A stretch of DNA of 64,000 nucleotides from an uncultured Lachnospiraceae bacterium (GTDB lineage: Bacteria; Bacillota; Clostridia; Lachnospirales; Lachnospiraceae). A program made the position numbers and the translations under genes. Below the pieces are notes generated by a model, which worked only from the letters and a program-made list of their open reading frames with translations, was not told where the DNA came from and did not search any database. This document shows, piece by piece, positions 34,301 through 40,484 of this stretch (the stretch's first letter is position 1; each line of letters starts with the position of its first letter). The stretch covers positions 62,001 to 126,000 of the forward strand of contig CANRFZ010000008.1 of assembly GCA_947630025.1 (NCBI GenBank), written 5' to 3'.

Positions 34301-34310
34301 AATAGTATGA
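34173..34310 (+). CDS. Possible leader peptide in repeat copy A3
   Basis: GTG 34173, with GAGG 6 bp upstream, opens a 45-codon frame beginning MKNHADALIF and ending PRRVNAPERGIV. Its TGA overlaps the M56 ATG (ATGA). Copy A2 has a matching start (MKNHTDVLI), but the two frames diverge afterwards. Translation is unproven; coupling to the downstream start is the likely role if it is read. Confidence 0.35.
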   Translation: MKNHADALIFHTGICAGASQIPLMADANLRFASPRRVNAPERGIV

Positions 34311-36145
34311 AAGAAATCATCATCACTTCTTCGGTGCTGATACTTTGTATTCTGTTGATCCGGAAGATTTTCCGTGGGAAAATCAGCGGCAGGCTGCAGT
34401 ATGCCCTCTGGCTTTTGGCGGCGCTGCGGCTGATGCTGCCGGTGGCGGCGGTGCCGGTGGCAGTCGGTTCTCTGGAGTCGTTCCGCGTGGTGGATCTGAC
34501 ACAGGCGTTGGAAATGCAGATGGGAGACTTGGAGACACTGCTGGAGAAACCCGTCCCATTTACGGCGGCCCTGCCCAGCGTCATCGGAAAACCGGAAGGC
34601 AAAACGCTATCCGCCGTCTCAATGCCGGACGAAGCGGCGGCGGAAGCGACTTCCATATTTGATGCAGGAAAGGCCGGCCTGACATGGCTTACTGTCCTGC
34701 GCGGCCTTTGGCAGGGCGGCATGGTCGTTACGGCACTGTGGATCATAGGCGTCAATCTCCTGTTTGCGCGCAGACTGCACCGGAACAGAACAGAATATGT
34801 GCAGGACACGTCGGCGGAACAGGCGAATGCCGGCATCTGCCGCATAGAGGCGCATCGCAGATCGACGGCGCATTTAAAAGAAAAGCGGGCTTCCGGCAGG
34901 ACAAAACGATATATCGCAGACGGATTAAAATCGCCCTGCCTGTATGGGCTGCCGTTCCGGGAGGCAGTCTATTTCCCGCCGGATATCGCCGCGGACGAAA
35001 CGCGGCTGCGCCATGTGCTGGTGCATGAAATGTGCCATAAGAGACACGGCGACGGCTTCTGGTCTCTCCTGCGGAGTCTGCTGGTCATCGTGTACTGGTT
35101 CAACCCGCTGGTGTGGGCGGCGGCGCTATTGTCCAAGCAGGACTGTGAACTGGCGTGCGATGAGGCCGCGATCAAGGCGCTCGGCGAGACGGAAAGAATA
35201 TCCTATGGCGAGACGCTGCTCTCCATCCTCACACGGCGGGGCAGTATGTCGGATGTCGTCTGTACGGCTACGACGATGACGGGAAACGGCAGAAATATCA
35301 AAGAGCGGATACGCCTGATTGCAGAGAGACCTCGCGCGCTTGGCGCTGCGGCGGTATTGACGGCGGTGGCTGCCGCAGCCGCTGCGGTGATCGTGTTCAC
35401 AAAAGATCCCTCGTTTCACGGCGCCACCTGGAGCGGCGAAACTTTTGTCAAAATGCCTGTCGCCGCCGGCAGCATACAGATCGCACTGCCGGAGACCGTA
35501 GAGGGCATCTGCGGCTATGCAGCCGACAAAGGCGGGGATCTGGTTCTGTATCAGGTCTCCTCCCAAAAAGAGGTAGGGAGATTCTGCGAATTGTCCTACG
35601 GAGAGGCGGTCGTTCTCTGGGAACAGGGAAAGGAAATCGTGCCCGCGGGCGATTACGGACAGAATCGGTATCTGAAAGAGTATATCGACAGGCAGACTAA
35701 CGGCGGCACGGAGGTGACGCATCATAGCGGTGCAGATGCGGCAAAAGAGAGTATGTCGCAGGACTATCAGCCCGCCGAGAATGCGAAAGAAAACACAGGC
35801 CCGGTGTATCTGCCGGATGAGAAGATCACGACGACCTATACCGTCGCAGAAGATAGCAGTGAGACGACCTATATCATCGTAGACGATAACGATAAGACAG
35901 GGAATGCGGCAGAAGGGAGTGCGGCACAGGACTATCAGCCCGCCGAGAATACGGAGGGGAACGCAGGCCCGGTGTATCTGCCGGACGAGAAGATCACGAC
36001 GACCTATACGCCGGCGGCGACAGGAAACTGTTACGTCTATGTGAAAGGCAGCTATGCCGGCGTAGCCGAACAATATCTGAACGAAATGGAATTTATCAAC
36101 AGTGAACTGGAAGCCGCCGCGGAGCGGGCGGCGGCTTCCCCTTAA
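34307..36145 (+). CDS. M56-family BlaR1/MecR1-like membrane metallopeptidase
   Basis: The 612-residue protein has N-terminal membrane helices (start MKEIIITSSVLILCILLIRK) and a cytoplasmic-loop zinc peptidase HEMCHKRHG with ELACDEAAI, the M56 signature. A helix follows at about 345-365 (GAAAVLTAVAAAAAAVIVF). In BlaR1 the extracellular C-terminus is a penicillin-binding sensor; here it is about 245 residues with no SxxK/KTG pattern, and it carries two copies of QDYQPAEN...GPVYLPDEKITTTYT (about 484-512 and 541-569). The signal sensed is therefore probably not a beta-lactam bound covalently. It should inactivate the upstream repressor. Confidence 0.85.
   Translation: MKEIIITSSVLILCILLIRKIFRGKISGRLQYALWLLAALRLMLPVAAVPVAVGSLESFRVVDLTQALEMQMGDLETLLEKPVPFTAALPSVIGKPEGKTLSAVSMPDEAAAEATSIFDAGKAGLTWLTVLRGLWQGGMVVTALWIIGVNLLFARRLHRNRTEYVQDTSAEQANAGICRIEAHRRSTAHLKEKRASGRTKRYIADGLKSPCLYGLPFREAVYFPPDIAADETRLRHVLVHEMCHKRHGDGFWSLLRSLLVIVYWFNPLVWAAALLSKQDCELACDEAAIKALGETERISYGETLLSILTRRGSMSDVVCTATTMTGNGRNIKERIRLIAERPRALGAAAVLTAVAAAAAAVIVFTKDPSFHGATWSGETFVKMPVAAGSIQIALPETVEGICGYAADKGGDLVLYQVSSQKEVGRFCELSYGEAVVLWEQGKEIVPAGDYGQNRYLKEYIDRQTNGGTEVTHHSGADAAKESMSQDYQPAENAKENTGPVYLPDEKITTTYTVAEDSSETTYIIVDDNDKTGNAAEGSAAQDYQPAENTEGNAGPVYLPDEKITTTYTPAATGNCYVYVKGSYAGVAEQYLNEMEFINSELEAAAERAAASP
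36113..36138. repeat. 26-bp direct repeat, left copy
   Basis: GCCGCCGC-GGAGCG-GGCGGCGGC followed by TTC is a G+C hairpin at the very end of the M56 coding region. The identical 26 bp recur at 37112-37137. The two copies bracket the A+T-rich GNAT toxin-antitoxin-like pair. Confidence 0.85.
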
Positions 36146-36155
36146 GAACTTTTAC

Positions 36156-36770
36156 TTAGAGCAATCGCAGTAACTGCACCAGTTCATGAGACTTATCCGT
36201 GTCTGATGCGGCCTCTCTGGTAGCAAACTGCCGGAATCTATTATCTTTATAAAACGATAATAGCTTTTCTTCGTTGTTTGCTTCCAAAAAGACCACCATT
36301 CCACCGCCCATATACTGCATATTCTCCACAACGCTCCATGCCAATTCGAGCAATTCTTCTCCTGAAATGCGTTTATAGGCATCATCTGTATAATTTTTTC
36401 CAAGCTGAGCAATCAGGAACGCCGACATTGTGTAGGATTTTGTTTGCTCGTCAAACTCGCTGATTCTCTTGATCTTCTTTTTTACTGTATTACTGACCGT
36501 TTCATCCCGAACCGTCAAAGGTTTCAGCGCTATTGTGAAATAAGCGACTAATGCTCCATCCTCCATGTCATGCACCAAATATGTAACTGACTGGTTCTTC
36601 TTGGTAAATTCTACGCAGCTCTTTTTTAAAAATTGTTCAACATCCGGATTCTTAGGACAAGAAAAGCCGGAGATCATTCTCATCAGTTCCGGCTCTCCGA
36701 CTTTTTCATTATTCCCTTGTGCCAAATACTCACGAATGTTGACAAACATAAATCTGTCACTTGCTTCCAT
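36156..36770 (-). CDS. GNAT acetyltransferase, toxin-like
   Basis: The 204-residue protein has a GNAT pattern: SVTYLVHDMEDGALVAYFTIALKPL (beta2-beta4), SAFLIAQLGKNY (beta4/acetyl-CoA loop), the ELLELAWSVVENM helix, and GGGMVVFLEANNEEKLLSFYKDNRFRQF, the usual C-terminal strand-helix of GNATs. The small upstream gene overlaps it by 14 bp. This arrangement resembles TacT/AtaT-type toxins, which acetylate aminoacyl-tRNA. The overlap supports a toxin reading; substrate is unknown. It is A+T-rich against G+C-rich neighbours. Confidence 0.65.
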   Translation of the reverse strand: MEASDRFMFVNIREYLAQGNNEKVGEPELMRMISGFSCPKNPDVEQFLKKSCVEFTKKNQSVTYLVHDMEDGALVAYFTIALKPLTVRDETVSNTVKKKIKRISEFDEQTKSYTMSAFLIAQLGKNYTDDAYKRISGEELLELAWSVVENMQYMGGGMVVFLEANNEEKLLSFYKDNRFRQFATREAASDTDKSHELVQLLRLL

Positions 36771-36948
36771 TCGCTTTCTCCCTTTTCATTCTAAGAAACA
36801 TCAGGTCATCTTTCCCTTTTAACTGTCTGGCAGCCACAGGGATGCGGTTTGGACGGTCATTGGCAGACGCTTCAATGGCATCAGCAAACATCTCCACCTG
36901 CCGTTTACCCGATATAACAAAATTTTTCGTAATACTTGAAGTTGCCAT
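36757..36948 (-). CDS. Small antitoxin-like protein paired with the GNAT gene
   Basis: The 63-residue protein from ATG 36948 begins MATSSITKNFVISGKRQVEMFADAI and ends in a basic tail. GGAG lies 7 bp upstream. The frame extends upstream into repeat copy A4 (giving MAKFIPMEFTFVRRV), but the internal start fits the ribosome site better and matches related small clostridial proteins beginning MATSSIT. Its stop overlaps the GNAT start. No clear ribbon-helix-helix is seen; the antitoxin role is inferred from position. Confidence 0.55.
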   Translation of the reverse strand: MATSSITKNFVISGKRQVEMFADAIEASANDRPNRIPVAARQLKGKDDLMFLRMKREKANGSK

Positions 36949-36966
36949 AAACATCTCCATTTCAAA

Positions 36967-37022
36967 AACATTTACACGACGGACAAAGGTAAATTCCATC
37001 GGAATGAACTTTGCCATCAAGG
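36967..37022 (-). repeat. Leader-repeat family A, copy 4 (degenerate)
   Basis: Read on the minus strand it runs GATGGCAAAGTTCATTCC, then GATGGAATTTACCTTTG and CGTCGTGTAAATG. It aligns with copies 1 and 2 and keeps the ATTCC-GAT-GGAAT hairpin. It again sits directly upstream of and co-oriented with a gene start. Confidence 0.65.
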
Positions 37023-37111
37023 ATTTCCTAACTATATTTTATGATGATTCCGCCGTTTTTACAATAAAAAATTTATGAAATTTATATGACTATGATTCAT
37101 TCATAACCTTG

Positions 37112-37137
37112 GCCGCCGCGGAGCGGGCGGCGGCTTC
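37112..37137. repeat. 26-bp direct repeat, right copy
   Basis: Identical to 36113-36138. Copy-to-copy distance is 999 bp. Except for this repeat and repeat copy A4, the 36949-37154 gap holds nothing recognised. Confidence 0.85.
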
Positions 37138-37154
37138 TATGCGGTAGGGCGATA

Positions 37155-38327
37155 TCACAAATAGCTTTTGATCTGCTCGATCAAATCCTCGATACTGTCT
37201 GCCTGCACATAGGTATGCTCCGTCTGTTCCTTCTTTTCTGCCTGTTCCTTCTTTTCTGCCTGTTCTTTCTCTGCTGCCTGTTCTTGTTCTGCCGCCTGCT
37301 CTTTTGCTGCTGCCCGCTTTTCCTCCAGCCGCTCCCGCTGCTGCTGATTGGATTTTTCAAGCTCTGCAAAAAATGTGGTGACGCCGTTATCATCGATCGC
37401 GATTCCGATCTTGCTGACATGGATGCCGCCCGTTTCGCCGGACGCAGACGTAAAGCCAAATTCCCGACGGATGCGCTCCGCCATACGGATAGCGCCCTGC
37501 ACCTTATCCATGCACGCCGCCGCATACTTTTCATCCGCCGCCATTTTTTCTATTTCGTCCACGGAAAAAATAACGGAATACTCATGCTTCGCCCCGGCCA
37601 GAATATCCTTTGCGCTATCCCCGCCGCCAAAGTCGGCTACAAAGAAATCCATATTTCCATAGGATGCGCGGAGTTTTTGTAAAAATTCCTGCGCCGTCTT
37701 GGATAGCTGCGCTTCGCCAGCCGCAGCCGCGGATCTGCTGCTTTCGTTTTTCACTTCTTTTCCGGCATATCCTGAGATGGCCGCTTCCGCTTTCTGCACC
37801 AGCCTGATAAACTCATCGCCAAAGTTTTCACCGTCGTCTCTGTGATGAACCGCATGGTCAAAAATGCGGGCCATAAGGCCGTCCAGCTCATCGCATACAT
37901 CCGGCGCCGCTGCTTTCAGCTTACTGTGCCATGTCGCCTTCATACGCTCCAGATCACTGTCCGAAACTTTCTGATAAGTGCCTTCCGCCTGCGTGATCAT
38001 GTCATCGGGGATGGCTCTCTGCGCCGTCCTTTTCTGCATGATCTCATCAAGATTCCCGCTATTTTTGCCTTCCACCAGAGCCGCCATGCCGTCACCGGAA
38101 AACTCCACGATCACGTCATCGCCATACTGTGCGCGGATTTCCTTCATCGTCTGAAGGGTTTCTTCCTTTGACATTTTATCCATGATCTTGTTGCCGTTCG
38201 CATCATGGGTGTTAAATTCATACTTTACCAGCTTATCTTTCTTTCCTTTTGTGTTAGAACCATAGCTTTTCAGGACTTCCGTTCCTTTGTAAAACCGGCC
38301 ATAGTTCTGATCGATCATTGTTGACAT
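37155..38327 (-). CDS. DUF6033-like protein with charged coiled-coil tail
   Basis: The 390-residue protein starts MSTMIDQNYGRFYKGTEVLK behind AGGAGGATGCGTC. The centre contains FLQKLRASYGNMDFFVADFGG, then EYSVIFSVDEIEKMAADEKYA. The last ~70 residues are a charged repeat of EQAEKKEQ type, strongly coiled-coil. No signal peptide is present. I recognise it as a Lachnospiraceae hypothetical of the DUF6033 type, possibly used in type III-like or flagellar contexts elsewhere, but nothing here supports that. Function unknown. Confidence 0.65.
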   Translation of the reverse strand: MSTMIDQNYGRFYKGTEVLKSYGSNTKGKKDKLVKYEFNTHDANGNKIMDKMSKEETLQTMKEIRAQYGDDVIVEFSGDGMAALVEGKNSGNLDEIMQKRTAQRAIPDDMITQAEGTYQKVSDSDLERMKATWHSKLKAAAPDVCDELDGLMARIFDHAVHHRDDGENFGDEFIRLVQKAEAAISGYAGKEVKNESSRSAAAAGEAQLSKTAQEFLQKLRASYGNMDFFVADFGGGDSAKDILAGAKHEYSVIFSVDEIEKMAADEKYAAACMDKVQGAIRMAERIRREFGFTSASGETGGIHVSKIGIAIDDNGVTTFFAELEKSNQQQRERLEEKRAAAKEQAAEQEQAAEKEQAEKKEQAEKKEQTEHTYVQADSIEDLIEQIKSYL

Positions 38328-38470
38328 GACGCATCCTCCTTGATGTGTTTCTTTTTGAAATCCGTTTCCATTCCCGCTCCAGGTATTAACTTTAGCTGCT
38401 TCCGCATCCTGCCGGCCATACCGCTTTCCTATTATATCGGCGCTTTTCCGCAAAAGTTTTAGTGCCGAGG

Positions 38471-38737
38471 TTAAAAGCGTTCTAAAATATCATGGTGTCC
38501 CACATCAAGCAGTATGATCAGCTTGTCGCCCTCATAGTACCAGATGATGCGAATGTCCATATTAACGCTGCACTCAAACAAGTCCGTAGTTCCCTGTATA
38601 CGCTTGGTACGCAGCGACGGATGCGCCGGGTTTTGGGCAAGAAGCCGAAGTTTATTTTGAAGCTGCTTCTTTTCCTGCGCGGTCAGCGCCTTATAATGTT
38701 TTTCAAAACGATTTGTAAAAGTAATCTGATAAGCCAT
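38471..38737 (-). CDS. RelE/YafQ-family toxin
   Basis: The 88-residue protein reads MAYQITFTNRFEKHYKALTA, LRLLAQNPAHPSLRTKRIQG, then LFECSVNMDIRIIWYYEGDKLIILLDVGHHD. This is the RelE-superfamily pattern with the C-terminal GxHD-like end seen in YafQ relatives, likely an mRNA endonuclease. The start ATG 38737 shares one base with the antitoxin stop (TGATG), so translation is coupled. Confidence 0.85.
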   Translation of the reverse strand: MAYQITFTNRFEKHYKALTAQEKKQLQNKLRLLAQNPAHPSLRTKRIQGTTDLFECSVNMDIRIIWYYEGDKLIILLDVGHHDILERF

Positions 38738-38997
38738 CAATCACTCTCCAGCTTCTCGAATAACGCATCTACATTGTCAAAAACAGGCTGCTCTCCTGAA
38801 GCGATTTTTTCTTTTACCGCGTTCAGTTCTCCTCGAAGTTCGTCGAGATATTTTTTGGGATAAACAACAACCGGTAACATATAAATCGCTCCGCCGCGTT
38901 CAAAGACATCCAATTTGTCACCTTCCGAAAGTCCCAGTTTAACGACGATTTCCTTTGGTATCGTAATCTGTGATTTTTGACGTAATTCTGCCAGCAT
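38737..38997 (-). CDS. AbrB/MazE-type antitoxin
   Basis: The 86-residue protein begins MLAELRQKSQITIPKEIVVKL, followed by GLSEGDKLDVFERGGAIYM, the swapped-hairpin AbrB DNA-binding fold. A helical C-terminal tail (about 55-86) should bind the toxin. It precedes the RelE-like gene. AbrB-type antitoxins paired with RelE-type toxins are a common mixed arrangement. Confidence 0.87.
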   Translation of the reverse strand: MLAELRQKSQITIPKEIVVKLGLSEGDKLDVFERGGAIYMLPVVVYPKKYLDELRGELNAVKEKIASGEQPVFDNVDALFEKLESD

Positions 38998-39154
38998 ACA
39001 AACATCTCCTTTTGCTAAATTGAAAGTGTGAATTTCTTATTTTCTTACTAATATTATATCCATCTTTTGAAAAAAATGCAACAGTCCCGCCGGGGAACGC
39101 GGGCTGGCGGCGCACATATCCTAATAGGGAAAACGCTTTGCGAGGATTTACATT

Positions 39155-40420
39155 ATGGATGAGCCTATCTTACAGAGCGCCCGGACGGAAAGCCCATCGC
39201 GGGGCAGGCTGCAGATCAGCGTCACCGCGGACACAGGGATGATACCGATCCCGGACGCCCGCATAACCCTGTCGTTTACCGGAGATCCTTCCGGCGCCGT
39301 CGAGACCTTGACCACGGATTCCTCCGGCCAGACCGAAACCGTATCGCTGGACGCGCCGCCGCCGGAGTACAGTATGACGCCCAATTCCCCTATGCCCTAT
39401 GCGGAATATACCGTCAGCGTTACCGCGCCCGGCTACGAACCTGTCACCGTGTCCGGCGTGGAGGTGCTGCCCGACGTGACGGCGCTGCAGCACATCCGCA
39501 TGACGCCCACGGAGACTTCTCAGAGCTCCGGCGGGGCCATCGTCATTCCCGACCACACGCTCTACGGCGATTATCCGCCCAAGATACCCGAGGACGAAAT
39601 CAAGCCCATAGACGAGTCCGGGGAGATCGTGCTGAGCCGCGTCGTGATCCCGGAATATATCGTGGTGCACGACGGCGCGCCCACCGACTCCACGGCGGCC
39701 GATTACTATGTGCGCTATACGGATTATATCAAAAATGTGGTCTCCTCGGAGATCTACGCCACTTGGCCGGAGAGCACGATATACGCCAATACGCTCGCCA
39801 TTATGTCCTTTACGCTGAACCGTGTCTACACGGAATGGTACAGGAACAAGGGATATTCTTTTACCGTCACATCATCGACGGCGTATGACCAGAAATGGGT
39901 TTACGGCAGAAATATCTATAGCAATATCGACCGGCTTGTGGACACCGTTTTTGCCAATTACCTCTCCAGGCCCGGCGTGCGCCAGCCGATCTTCACCTCC
40001 TACTGCGACGGCAGGAACACCACCTGCAGCGGCCTGAGCCAGTGGGGTTCCAAGTATCTCGGCGACGAGGGCTACTCCGCCGTCGAGATCCTGCGCTACT
40101 ATTACGGCAGCGATATGTATATCAACACCGCCGCCGCCATATCCGGCGTTCCCTCCTCATGGCCCGGCTACAATCTGTCCGCGGGCGCATCAGGCGGCAA
40201 GGTGCTGCAGATCCAGCAGCAGCTAAACCGCATCGGCCAGAACTATCCCGCCATCCCCCGGATCGCGGAGGACGGCATCTACGGGCAGCATACCGCGGAC
40301 GCGGTGCGCGCCTTTCAGGGGATCTTCAATCTCCCGCAGTCGGGCATCGTGGACTATCCCACATGGTATAAGATCTCGGAGATCTATGTGGGCGTCAGCC
40401 GGATCTCCGAGCCGGGCTGA
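39155..40420 (+). CDS. SpoIID-like cell-wall protein with one peptidoglycan-binding domain
   Basis: The 421-residue paralogue of the protein at 14527-16188 has an N-terminal beta-sandwich (about 20-120). A SpoIID-like core follows at about 180-330 (YTDYIKNVVSSEIYATWPES, LNRVYTEWYRNKGYSFT, CSGLSQWGSKYLG). One PG_binding_1 domain ends the protein (GGKVLQIQQQLNRIGQNYP, then DGIYGQHTADAVRAFQ). It lacks the second binding domain and the LysM. The start at ATG 39155 has GAGGA upstream. No signal peptide is evident. Its role is probably in wall remodelling or sporulation, by family. Confidence 0.83.
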   Translation: MDEPILQSARTESPSRGRLQISVTADTGMIPIPDARITLSFTGDPSGAVETLTTDSSGQTETVSLDAPPPEYSMTPNSPMPYAEYTVSVTAPGYEPVTVSGVEVLPDVTALQHIRMTPTETSQSSGGAIVIPDHTLYGDYPPKIPEDEIKPIDESGEIVLSRVVIPEYIVVHDGAPTDSTAADYYVRYTDYIKNVVSSEIYATWPESTIYANTLAIMSFTLNRVYTEWYRNKGYSFTVTSSTAYDQKWVYGRNIYSNIDRLVDTVFANYLSRPGVRQPIFTSYCDGRNTTCSGLSQWGSKYLGDEGYSAVEILRYYYGSDMYINTAAAISGVPSSWPGYNLSAGASGGKVLQIQQQLNRIGQNYPAIPRIAEDGIYGQHTADAVRAFQGIFNLPQSGIVDYPTWYKISEIYVGVSRISEPG

Positions 40421-40434
40421 GTCAAAGCGGAGGC

Positions 40435-40468
40435 AAAAAAGGAACCGCCGAATCGAATCGGCGGTTCC
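40435..40468 (-). terminator. Intrinsic terminator of htpG
   Basis: GGAACCGCCGA (40441-40451) pairs perfectly with TCGGCGGTTCC (40458-40468). On the minus strand it is followed by TTTTTT. Confidence 0.9.
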
Positions 40469-40484
40469 TGCCTGACTGCGCTCT

